A DNA stretch of 64,000 nucleotides from Nitratireductor sp. (GCF_017794765.1 NZ_CP051236.1:2559547-2623546); one strand, 5' to 3'. Numbered from the stretch's first letter, positions 16,776 to 24,180 are shown. Program-made: numbers and translations. The notes: a model not told the origin generated them from the sequence alone.

Positions 16776-18095
16776 TCAGCGCTCTCCCAGACTTTGGCTG
16801 AACTGAGCCGTGATTGGCGCCAGAAAATAGCTGATCAAACGGCGTTCCCCGGTGATCGCATCGACGCTGCCGGTCATTCCCGGTCGCAGGGCAAGACTGC
16901 CTGTCGGGGTTTGCAGCGCATCACCGTCGGGTCTCATGCGCACGACGAACCCCCAGCGGGCACCGCCTCCAACTTCAATCGAATCGCTCGCAATGTCGGT
17001 GATCGTAGCCATCATCGCACCAAATCGTTCGGCGGGGTAAGCATCAAGACGGATGCGTGCCTTTTGCCCCGTCTCAAGGAAGCCGCTGTCTTCATTCGAA
17101 AAAAGGGCTTCAAATTCGAGCGGGCTGTCCTTCGGCACCACCCGCAGCAAATCCTGTCCGGCCTGAACAACACCTCCAACGGTCGTTATGGCGAGCTGCT
17201 CGACCGTTCCCGATAGGGGAGCGCGCAGTTGCGCTGCCGCGACCCGCTCCTCCAGAGTCCTGCGCTCCTGGCTCAACGCGGCCAAACGCGCATCAGTCTT
17301 GTCCCGCTTCTGCATAACTCTGTTGTAGTTCGCGCTGAAGAGCCCTGCCCGCTCAGCTTTCAAGACAGATGCCTCCGCTTTCGTTTTCGCAATCTGCCGC
17401 TCGACGACGTCTCTTTCGCTGCGAAGATCATCATAGGCTGAACGAACCTTCAAATAGGCCTCGCGTGAAGAAATGCCGCGTTTCATGAGTTTCTCAGCGG
17501 CCTGAAGCCGCTCCTCCTGCACGGCGAGTGCAGTGTCTGCCTGGGCAATCCTGCCCAGGAGCACGTCCAGGGCCTTTTGATTGACATCCAGGCGAGCATC
17601 GGCCGCCGCCAGCCCATCGGCAAAGTCCCTGAGCTCGGCATCAAGAAGGCGCGTCTGCATGGCCTCGTCACTGTCGTCTTCAGCCAAAGGCGGAAGGACA
17701 TGCCCGTCAGGTTCTCCCGTGGTTTTCCCATCGCGCATTTCAACCAGTTCCGACAGAAAAATGGCGAGCCGGACTTTCTCGCGTTTCAGCCGGGTCGCCT
17801 CTTCAAGCAGTGTCGCGAGTTGCGCTTCATCTGAGGTGGCGTCAAGCGTGAGCAACAGTTCACCCTGCTTCACACTGACACCATCGCGCACGAGGATCCC
17901 CGTAACCGAGCCGGGATATTCGGCTTGCACCACCTGGACCCTGTCAAGCGGAACGAGCCGGACAGACCCACGGGCGGTCACCTCGACACGCAGCAAACAG
18001 GCGGCGATGAGACCGATGATGAAGACGGCCGTACTGATGAACACGGTAAGATGCAGTGTCGGTGAGGCGGCGCCCGATTTGTCAAACACACGCAT
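16776..18095 (-). CDS. HlyD-type membrane fusion protein of a type I secretion system
   Basis: A 439-residue periplasmic adaptor. One transmembrane helix spans about residues 14-35, followed by a biotinyl-lipoyl half near 65-90, a long alpha-helical hairpin (about 95-300, rich in Lys, Glu, Ala and Leu) and a C-terminal beta-barrel with APLSGTVEQLAI near 300. HlyD proteins link an inner-membrane ABC exporter to a TolC-type outer-membrane duct. The ATG at 18095 places the TM helix normally and overlaps the exporter's stop by 14 bases, so they are coupled. It is the last gene of the peptide operon. No tolC is in the window, so a shared TolC is implied. Confidence 0.92.
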   Translation of the reverse strand: MRVFDKSGAASPTLHLTVFISTAVFIIGLIAACLLRVEVTARGSVRLVPLDRVQVVQAEYPGSVTGILVRDGVSVKQGELLLTLDATSDEAQLATLLEEATRLKREKVRLAIFLSELVEMRDGKTTGEPDGHVLPPLAEDDSDEAMQTRLLDAELRDFADGLAAADARLDVNQKALDVLLGRIAQADTALAVQEERLQAAEKLMKRGISSREAYLKVRSAYDDLRSERDVVERQIAKTKAEASVLKAERAGLFSANYNRVMQKRDKTDARLAALSQERRTLEERVAAAQLRAPLSGTVEQLAITTVGGVVQAGQDLLRVVPKDSPLEFEALFSNEDSGFLETGQKARIRLDAYPAERFGAMMATITDIASDSIEVGGGARWGFVVRMRPDGDALQTPTGSLALRPGMTGSVDAITGERRLISYFLAPITAQFSQSLGER

Positions 18096-19764
18096 GATTG
18101 GTTCCCGCAGCAAAGTCGATGATCCGATCACGGTGCGCAAAAACATCCGGACGGTGGGTAATCACGATGACCGTCATCTTTTCGCGGAGCTGCATCAACG
18201 CACTGACCATTCGATGTTGTGTTGCTTCATCGAGCGCGCTGGTCGGTTCGTCGAGTACGAGAACGGAAGGACCTTGAAGTACGGCGCGAGCGATGGCGAC
18301 GCGTTGCTTCTGCCCGCCAGACAAGGCATTCCCCTGCTCTCCCACTGGCGTATCGAGCCCGAGCGGCAATCGGTCAACAAAATCATCGGCGGCCGCGACC
18401 GCCAGCGCATCCCGCAGCGTCGCGTCGGTGGCGTTTGCGCATCGCAGCTGCAGATTTTCGCGGAGCGTCCCCGAAAAGAGATAGGGTTCCTGAGGAACAT
18501 AAACGATCCGGGAGCGAACGCTCTCCGGTTCGAAGTCGCCGAGATCCTCGCCCCCAAAACAGATCGCTCCGGCCTGCGGCTTCTCCAGACCGGCTGCCAG
18601 GCGCCCGAATGTCGATTTCCCTACCCCTGATGGCCCGACCACAAGGGTGCATGTGTGTGGCTCCACAACAAGGTCGACACTGTCCAGGACCGGCTGCTGA
18701 TCGATGGCATAGGAGAAGGAGACGGAGCGGAACTCCAGCCGGGGTTCGAGCCCGTTCGGGAGCCGTTTTTTCTCACCGAATGGCTCACGCTCACTGCTCA
18801 GGATGTCGCCCAATCGCTGACGCGAGACACGAAGATTTTGCCAGTCCTGCCACAGTTTTGAGAAGCCCGCGATCGGCGCGGCGACCTTTTCTGCAATGAG
18901 CTGGAATGCGATGAGTTGTCCCAGTGTCAGTTCGCCGGCGAACACCTGCTGCGCCCCGACATAGATTACCCCGATGAAAACGCCTTTTTCACATATCATG
19001 GCCAGTTGGCCGCTGACGGCATTCATCGTGTAGACCCCGCGCGCCGCCTGCAGTGTTCTGGATAGCGTTTGACGCAGACGCCCCAACATCGCGGTCTCCG
19101 CAGTCAGGGCCTTCACCGCTGTCATCCCGGTGAGGTTCTCAACCAGCCGAGCCTGATGGCGAGCGCCCGTATCGAACTGCACACGCAGGCGTTTTCGGAG
19201 CACAGGGCCAAAGCACAGATACAAAGCCGCCTGAAGTGGGAGAGCCACGGCCACGACGAGAGTCAGCTTTCCGGAGATCGAGAGCAGGACCGCGACGTAG
19301 AGAAAAGTGAAGAACAGATCCAGTGAAGCGCCGGTTGTCAGACCAACCAGAAATGCCCGGATTGTGTCCGTCTCTCCGATCCGCGACAGAGTTTCTCCCA
19401 CCGGCCATTTCCGAAAATGCCGCAGTGGCAGCCGGAAGAGATGATCAAACAACCGCGTTCCCAGTTCCAGGGTCAGACGGTTTGCAACTGAAACGCCCAA
19501 AAAAGCTGCAAGCAGATTGAAGCAGACCTGGAACGCGTTGGCGCCAACCATGACAATGATGATGACGATCAGGGATGCTTCACGCTGGAACGGCAACACC
19601 CGATCAATCACCACCTGGAACACGAAGGGTTCCAAAAGCCCGATCAGCCGCACACAGACGGCCAGGAACGTGAGCTCTGCATACAACGGAATATGCTTGC
19701 GCAGCGTCGTTAGGAACCACGACAGGGGTACACCCTGTTCGTTCGGCGGCAATCGTATCGTCAT
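18082..19764 (-). CDS. Type I secretion ABC transporter, fused permease/ATPase, no peptidase domain
   Basis: A 560-residue half-transporter. The membrane domain starts at about residue 27 and covers about 27-300. The ATPase has Walker A GPSGVGKST at 377-385, Q-loop VPQEP near 423-427, signature LSGGQKQ at 481-487 and Walker B VLVLDEP at 501-507. It therefore lacks the roughly 130-residue C39 peptidase or C39-like domain found before the membrane domain in bacteriocin and HlyB exporters. Pairing with HlyD and the small peptide gene suggests it exports that peptide. The start is uncertain: ATG 19764 has only weak ribosome complementarity, and in-frame starts at 19788 and 19815 would add 8-17 residues but fall in or next to a hairpin. 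Confidence 0.9.
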   Translation of the reverse strand: MTIRLPPNEQGVPLSWFLTTLRKHIPLYAELTFLAVCVRLIGLLEPFVFQVVIDRVLPFQREASLIVIIIVMVGANAFQVCFNLLAAFLGVSVANRLTLELGTRLFDHLFRLPLRHFRKWPVGETLSRIGETDTIRAFLVGLTTGASLDLFFTFLYVAVLLSISGKLTLVVAVALPLQAALYLCFGPVLRKRLRVQFDTGARHQARLVENLTGMTAVKALTAETAMLGRLRQTLSRTLQAARGVYTMNAVSGQLAMICEKGVFIGVIYVGAQQVFAGELTLGQLIAFQLIAEKVAAPIAGFSKLWQDWQNLRVSRQRLGDILSSEREPFGEKKRLPNGLEPRLEFRSVSFSYAIDQQPVLDSVDLVVEPHTCTLVVGPSGVGKSTFGRLAAGLEKPQAGAICFGGEDLGDFEPESVRSRIVYVPQEPYLFSGTLRENLQLRCANATDATLRDALAVAAADDFVDRLPLGLDTPVGEQGNALSGGQKQRVAIARAVLQGPSVLVLDEPTSALDEATQHRMVSALMQLREKMTVIVITHRPDVFAHRDRIIDFAAGTNHACV

Positions 19765-19798
19765 AGTGGAACCTGTCGAGCGGGGCATCCGCAGCCGG

Positions 19799-19819
19799 GA
19801 CCGTGGTTCTTCCACGGCC
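19799..19819 (-). other. RNA hairpin between the peptide gene and the exporter gene
   Basis: CCGTGG (19801-19806) and CCACGG (19812-19817) form a perfect six-pair stem with a five-base loop. In the minus-strand transcript a G-U and a G-C pair extend it to eight. No T-run follows. Such hairpins between a bacteriocin structural gene and its export genes often cause partial termination or protect the upstream message, giving more peptide than transporter. That role is inferred. Confidence 0.45.
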
Positions 19820-19878
19820 CCGACCTTTTCAGTGCCGGCAATTCGGCTCTGACTTACATTTTCAGAAATGGCCTGGGA

Positions 19879-20112
19879 TCAGGCCACCGCGCTTTCGATG
19901 GCACCGCCGATGAGGCCACCAACGGTGTTTCCAACCGTGCCACCGAGCTCGGCGCCCGGCACGCTTCCGAAATACCCACCAATGGCGCCGCCGACGAGAG
20001 AACCGACAGCCGCACCGACAGTGTGGCCCAGACTATCGGCTTCCTCACCGCCGCCGCCGAAGCTGACCGGTGCGTCAATACCAGGGTTATCAATCTGAAA
20101 ATCTTCAAACAT
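19879..20112 (-). CDS. Small glycine-zipper peptide, candidate secreted microcin-like product
   Basis: This 77-residue peptide has an acidic N-terminal part (residues 1-28, including a GGGG run at 19-22) and then glycine at every fourth residue from 29 to 69. These make eleven consecutive G-x-x-hydrophobic tetrads, the fourth position being V, V, V, I, F, P, L, V, V, I and I. It contains no Lys, Arg, Cys or Trp, and nine acidic residues. Such a pattern should pack as membrane-inserted or self-assembling glycine-zipper helices, as in several pore-forming bacteriocins. GGGG/EE at 22/23 could be a double-glycine-type cleavage site. AGGG lies nine bases before the ATG. It sits between the HlyC-like acyltransferase and the ABC exporter. 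Function is inferred, and I do not recognise a named family. Confidence 0.72.
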   Translation of the reverse strand: MFEDFQIDNPGIDAPVSFGGGGEEADSLGHTVGAAVGSLVGGAIGGYFGSVPGAELGGTVGNTVGGLIGGAIESAVA

Positions 20113-20172
20113 TTCCAATATCCCTATTTCAAATGTACTTTTGAGTATGAAGCCGGATAACCGGCGGTTTGA

Positions 20173-20193
20173 CCGGCGAATAATGTTCGCCGG
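20173..20193 (-). other. Hairpin between the acyltransferase and peptide genes
   Basis: CCGGCGAA (20173-20180) and TTCGCCGG (20186-20193) form a perfect eight-pair stem with a five-base loop. It lies in the 162-base gap upstream of the peptide gene, which has further GC-rich inverted segments on both sides. No T-run follows. It could be an RNA processing or stability element that separates expression of the peptide from the enzymes. Confidence 0.4.
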
Positions 20194-20274
20194 CATGCAC
20201 CCGACATGGAAAGCATCGGGGGCATTCCTTCGAAGCCGAAGCCGCCCGAACGGCTCTCGGCTCGCATGTTCGAT

Positions 20275-20697
20275 TTAGGCAGTGCTCTTCCAGTGTTTGA
20301 CGCTGCGAAGCGCACCATCGGCGTGTCTGCGCACACTGGTCGCGCGGCGGCCGGGAAAAATATTCCTTCTCAGATCGGAGATGATTTCCCGAGCCGTGCC
20401 ATAGGGGGCAAGAAAATCGTTAAAGAACAGACGGTCACCGCATCGCCACTCATGGAAAGCCAGTGCGCGCCCTGTTTCAAGGATGCTTTGCTCCGTATCC
20501 AGGTCGATAAACGCCCAACTGGCAAGACCGGTGGGCAGGCCGTCCGGGGTGAGATAAAATCGTGCCTGACCGAGATGCAGCGGCGGCAGGATCTCCACTT
20601 CAAGATAGCGCTTTACCGGGAAATCCCGGTGGTTTTCGGAGCGCGCCAGGAGTTCCAACGCGTACCCGACACCCGAATATAGATCAATCGGCGACAT
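20275..20697 (-). CDS. HlyC-type toxin-activating acyltransferase
   Basis: A 140-residue protein matching the RTX-toxin acyltransferase family (HlyC, ApxC), which transfer fatty acyl groups from acyl-ACP to internal lysines of protoxins in the cytoplasm. The catalytic His is H23 in SENHRDFPV and the catalytic Asp is D94 in FFNDFLAPYG. LHLGQARFYLT (41-51), GLASWAF (57-63) and CGDRLFF (86-92) align with the equivalent HlyC segments. Length fits, HlyC being about 170 residues. It starts on a TGATG overlap with the metallopeptidase stop, after a strong AGGAGG. No RTX toxin is nearby; the adjacent product is the lysine-free glycine-zipper peptide, so its acceptor may be unusual. Confidence 0.87.
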   Translation of the reverse strand: MSPIDLYSGVGYALELLARSENHRDFPVKRYLEVEILPPLHLGQARFYLTPDGLPTGLASWAFIDLDTEQSILETGRALAFHEWRCGDRLFFNDFLAPYGTAREIISDLRRNIFPGRRATSVRRHADGALRSVKHWKSTA

Positions 20698-21872
20698 CAC
20701 ACAGGCCCTCCTGTAACGTGCCCAGATTTTGGACGACGGAATTCAGCCGCCACCTGCGGGCAATGGCTTTCAAAGGAAGTGAGAAGGTCTGCAAGCCTTT
20801 GGGTCGTTGCGATCCGGCGCTCGAACCGAAAAGGTTCGCCCTCTTCGCCACGCTGCCAGAGGACATATCCGAGCGGCACCTGTTGACGATCGAGTGCCAG
20901 AAAGACCCTGCGTCCCTGCATACACTCGAGAAGGCGCGCATATCTCACACCGATGGCTTCATCGAAGGCGCCTGCCTCCGGATCCTGCAGGTCCAGCAAC
21001 AGAAGCCCGCCGATCTGGCGGTAGAGACTGGCGACACTTCCGTCTGTATCGCCAAGCGCTGGCAGAACGTATCGCTGCGGAAGAATGCTCGGACGATCAA
21101 GAATGTCGGTTAGGAGTGAAGGTGCCTGCGCACCGCTTTTGAAGAGCGAAGCGATCTCGCTACCGGTCCACTCCTGCACAACCGCCTGCGCCAGAAGCCG
21201 GGCTATCGGGTAATTCCAGGCGTAGTCGTAAGCTTCCCCTCCGCACTCCAGTGCCCCGACGAGCGAGAGGAGATTTTTTCCGAGATAGCCGGAATTGTCG
21301 GCCATCCATGCAGTTTCCATCAGTGGCGATAATGAGGGCTGATGTTCGCGAATCCACCCCAGGAGCAGTCGCTCCCCCACAAAAGCGCACAGTTCGCGAG
21401 CCATTGGCGGCATCGTGGTGCTGCCCGAAGCGACAATTTGCAGGGCATGAGAGAATTCGTGCGTGACGGTGAGAATATCCGAAGCAGTCCCCCGGTAGGG
21501 ACAATTCACGAGGGGTAAGCTCTTTCGCCCCCGGTCATAGGTGAAAGCACGGCCTCCCCCACCCTCCTGAACCTCAAAACTCTTCGGCACACGCGTTTCG
21601 ACAGTTCGAATCAACCTGGATAATTCGGGGACCCCTGCCGCAAGCGCCCGCGCCGCCATCTCCCAGGCCACCTCTCCGGGCACGTCGAGATGTTTTTCTC
21701 CGGCTTCCGCCCCCACCCCGATCAAAAAAATCGGAAGCGGGCGATCCACCAGATTGCGTCGAAGAACGGCCGCATCTAAACTATTCGCGCATAACCAATC
21801 GGATAAAATATCATTCATGAAACTATACAATGTATATTGATTTTCGAAATGCGTTACATGGTCAATATACAT
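20697..21872 (-). CDS. Putative zinc metallopeptidase (HEFSH), maturation enzyme candidate
   Basis: With the start used here the protein has 391 residues and no signal peptide, so it is probably cytoplasmic. HEFSHALQI at 138-146 is a canonical HExxH zinc site, and ARELCAFVGE (158-167) supplies a glutamate third ligand in the gluzincin spacing. The last 100 residues include RRVFLALDRQQVPLGYVLWQR, which faintly resembles an HlyC core. It is the first gene of the operon and overlaps the acyltransferase as TGATG. A role in removing the peptide's leader fits, because the exporter has no peptidase domain; this is inferred. The start is unclear: the frame stays open to 22085 through AT-rich DNA without a ribosome site, and ATG 21818 is equally possible. 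Confidence 0.72.
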   Translation of the reverse strand: MYIDHVTHFENQYTLYSFMNDILSDWLCANSLDAAVLRRNLVDRPLPIFLIGVGAEAGEKHLDVPGEVAWEMAARALAAGVPELSRLIRTVETRVPKSFEVQEGGGGRAFTYDRGRKSLPLVNCPYRGTASDILTVTHEFSHALQIVASGSTTMPPMARELCAFVGERLLLGWIREHQPSLSPLMETAWMADNSGYLGKNLLSLVGALECGGEAYDYAWNYPIARLLAQAVVQEWTGSEIASLFKSGAQAPSLLTDILDRPSILPQRYVLPALGDTDGSVASLYRQIGGLLLLDLQDPEAGAFDEAIGVRYARLLECMQGRRVFLALDRQQVPLGYVLWQRGEEGEPFRFERRIATTQRLADLLTSFESHCPQVAAEFRRPKSGHVTGGPV

Positions 21873-22131
21873 GACATTAGATTTACTAAAACTGTGAGAT
21901 TTGTGAAATTTTGACCTCTTATATATTGATACAGAACCGGCAATATTATAAAATCCATCGTATATCATATGAAAGTATTTTGAGACTGGAACGCTCCGCA
22001 AACCGCCACGGGAATGAATATGCCTTCTGAATGTCGCGCGTGATTGTGCTTGCGTCCCCAGTTTCGTTGCATATATACGGGCCACATTCCTGAATGATCA
22101 GGTTGAGCATCTGCTGGTTGGAGAGGACGCC

Positions 22132-22611
22132 ATGTCTCAAGACGCCCTTTTCCAATTGGGGATGGATTCAGTTGTACTGAACACCGCCCAAAAGGAAGAA
22201 AGCACCACCGCGCAGGCCGCATCTGCGGTTTGCGACGACAAGGATCACTTTATCGAGAAGGACGGCGTTCTTTGCGCCGGCTCTCATTTTATCGTGGATC
22301 TGTTCGAGGCCGAACGCCTGGACGATCTGCCGTTCATCAAGAAGACGCTGATCGACTGCGTGAACGCAGCCGGCGCGACTCTTTTGCATATCCACTTGCA
22401 CCCGTTCGAGCCGAATGGCGGGATAAGCGGCGTTGCTGTGCTGGCCGAAAGTCATATTTCGATTCATTCCTGGCCGGAGAGGCAATATGCAGCACTGGAC
22501 ATTTTCATGTGCGGTGACGCGCAACCGGAACGGTGTATTGACGTGCTGAAGAAAGCATTCGCTCCTGGCCGTATGGATGTGAACGAGCTGCTGCGGGGAC
22601 GAAACGCGTGA
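22132..22611 (+). CDS. speD: S-adenosylmethionine decarboxylase proenzyme
   Basis: A 159-residue pyruvoyl enzyme that makes the aminopropyl donor for spermidine. Self-cleavage should occur between E106 and S107 in LAESHISIHSWPE, forming the pyruvoyl group on S107; H112 and C127 (DIFMCGD) match processing and catalytic residues. The core begins at about residue 42, so there is an N-terminal extension of roughly 40 residues compared with the common 115-130 residue form. GGAGAGGACGCC before the ATG supports this start. It overlaps speE as GTGA. It is divergent from the metallopeptidase gene. Confidence 0.94.
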   Translation: MSQDALFQLGMDSVVLNTAQKEESTTAQAASAVCDDKDHFIEKDGVLCAGSHFIVDLFEAERLDDLPFIKKTLIDCVNAAGATLLHIHLHPFEPNGGISGVAVLAESHISIHSWPERQYAALDIFMCGDAQPERCIDVLKKAFAPGRMDVNELLRGRNA

Positions 22612-23471
22612 GCGATCGAAAAACCATATCGGAAACCCTCCATGACGGCATCGGTATGGTTTTCGATGTCGACGAGGTGCTTTACGAGGAAGGAACGGGA
22701 CACCATCAGCTGTCGCTGATCCAGAACCCGGTCTTCGGAAAAGTTCTCGTTCTCGACGGCGCGGTGCAGGTCACCAGCCGGGACGAGTTCATCTATCATG
22801 AGATGCTGGCGCACGTACCGCTCGCTGCTCATGAAAACCCCGCCGATGTTCTCATCATCGGCGGCGGCGACTGCGGTTTGGCGGAAGAAGTGCTGAAGCA
22901 CAAGCGCGTCGGCACCCTCACCCAGGTGGAAATCGATGTCTCGGTGCTCGATTTCTCGCGTGAGCATTTCGCCGATTTCAATGCGCCAGTCTTTGAAGAT
23001 CCCCGTTTCCAGGTAGAGATTGCCGACGGCGCGGTTTTTGCGGCGGAAACCGATAAGCGTTTCGACGTAATACTCGTCGATTCCACCGATCCCACAGGTC
23101 CGGGCGCGGTGTTGTTCACCACCGATTTTTACCGGAATCTGAAGCGCATCCTGCGCCCGGGAGGCATCGTCGTGTCCCAGAACGGTGTTCCCTTCCTTCA
23201 GCCTGAGGAGTTTTCCAAGGCGATGAAGGGCCTTTCTTCGGTATTCGAGACAGCGAGCTGTTACCTCGTTTCAGTACCCACCTATTTCGGCGGGCACATG
23301 ACGTTGGGCTGGTCGAGCGACGATCCGAAAGCACTTTCGGTCAGTGAGGCGACGCTCACGGAACGGATGGCGGGGATCGAGACCCGTTATTACACACCGG
23401 CGCATCATCGGGCGGCTTTTGCCCTTCCACGTTTCATTGAAACGCTCCTTGAGGACGCCGTAAATACGTGA
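22608..23471 (+). CDS. speE: Spermidine synthase
   Basis: A 287-residue aminopropyltransferase that joins putrescine and decarboxylated S-adenosylmethionine to form spermidine. The Rossmann motif GGGDCG is at 85-90, and DSTDPTGPG near 158-166 carries the catalytic Asp. HHQLSLIQNPVFG and the LDGAVQVTSRDEFIYHEMLAH segment region near 50-70 are standard for SpeE. It starts at GTG overlapping the speD stop, so the two are coupled, and a strong terminator follows directly. Confidence 0.95.
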   Translation: MSDRKTISETLHDGIGMVFDVDEVLYEEGTGHHQLSLIQNPVFGKVLVLDGAVQVTSRDEFIYHEMLAHVPLAAHENPADVLIIGGGDCGLAEEVLKHKRVGTLTQVEIDVSVLDFSREHFADFNAPVFEDPRFQVEIADGAVFAAETDKRFDVILVDSTDPTGPGAVLFTTDFYRNLKRILRPGGIVVSQNGVPFLQPEEFSKAMKGLSSVFETASCYLVSVPTYFGGHMTLGWSSDDPKALSVSEATLTERMAGIETRYYTPAHHRAAFALPRFIETLLEDAVNT

Positions 23472-23474
23472 GAG

Positions 23475-23498
23475 ATGGGCCTGACGGCCCATTTTTTC
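23475..23498 (+). terminator. Rho-independent terminator of speDE
   Basis: ATGGGCC (23475-23481) pairs with GGCCCAT (23486-23492) over a TGAC loop and is followed by TTTTTC. It lies just after the speE stop, and the opposing GST gene ends at 23504. Confidence 0.88.
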
Positions 23499-23503
23499 TT
23501 CTC

Positions 23504-24139
23504 TCAGCTCCCCTGCCCGGAAAAGAACGGTACGCTGGCAGCCAGTTCCATATCCAACTGCTGTGCCTTGCGATAGGCAGGTCGTGTTTCCACGCGTGCG
23601 AGATAATCCTTGAAAACCGGCTTCTCAGGCAGGGCGCGCAGGATGTTCATGGTGTAATTGATTCCGGATGCGAGCTGCGTGTCGGCGGCGGTAAAACGCT
23701 CTCCTGCGGCAAAAGGCTGGTTCTCAAGCCGGCGTTCGATATAGGCGAGCATATCGGCAAAAGTGCCGAACGGATATTCGTTGCTCGCGTATTTCAGTTT
23801 CTGCACTTGAGCGCAGATCGCCGGGTCAAAGACCGCATCACAATATACCAGCGCTGTCAGATAGGCCGCACGGTCAGGATCGTTCATCGCAGGCGCCAGT
23901 CCGGCCTGTGAAAACCTGTCGGCCAGGTAAATGGTTATGGCCGCGCGCTCGGTCACAACCTGCCCGTCATGAACAATAGCGGGAACCTTCTTGCTGGGTT
24001 GAATGGAACGGTAGCTCTCGGGCACACCTCCGCGCGCACGGATGTCGATCATCTCCAGTTCGTAAGGGATCTGCAACTCCTCAAGGAGCCAGAGAATACT
24101 GGAAGAGCGCGACCAGGGTGCATGGTAGAAAATCAACAT
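23504..24139 (-). CDS. Glutathione S-transferase family protein
   Basis: A 211-residue soluble protein with an N-terminal thioredoxin-fold domain (about 1-80) and an all-helical C-terminal domain (about 90-205). The glutathione-binding segment KKVPAIVHDGQVVTERAAI near 48-66 holds the cis-Pro and the Glu-Ser/Arg-type contact. The first strand is followed by SRSSS, offering Ser as catalytic residue. Family members conjugate or reduce electrophiles with glutathione; the substrate is unknown. It is convergent with speE. Confidence 0.9.
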   Translation of the reverse strand: MLIFYHAPWSRSSSILWLLEELQIPYELEMIDIRARGGVPESYRSIQPSKKVPAIVHDGQVVTERAAITIYLADRFSQAGLAPAMNDPDRAAYLTALVYCDAVFDPAICAQVQKLKYASNEYPFGTFADMLAYIERRLENQPFAAGERFTAADTQLASGINYTMNILRALPEKPVFKDYLARVETRPAYRKAQQLDMELAASVPFFSGQGS

Positions 24140-24180
24140 CGGATATCCCTCTTTGTATGTGGCCCGACCTTACCACCCTG

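Noticed and set aside
17581..18630. A 349-codon open frame on the plus strand across the HlyD and exporter genes
   Set aside because: It is antisense to two genes with clear domains, has Ser/Arg-rich composition typical of a shadow frame in GC-rich DNA, and no ribosome site.
18082..19764. A C39 peptidase-containing bacteriocin exporter
   Set aside because: There is no sequence before the membrane domain that could hold a C39 or C39-like domain with Cys-His-Asp.
19879..20112. An RTX toxin as the acyltransferase substrate
   Set aside because: The peptide has glycines every fourth residue but no GGXGXDXUX nonapeptides, is only 77 residues long and has no lysine.
21946..22155. A 69-codon minus-strand frame overlapping the speD start, considered as an extra small gene of the peptide operon
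   Set aside because: It overlaps the speD start and ribosome site, has no ribosome site of its own, and no recognisable family; the region fits better as the divergent promoter area.
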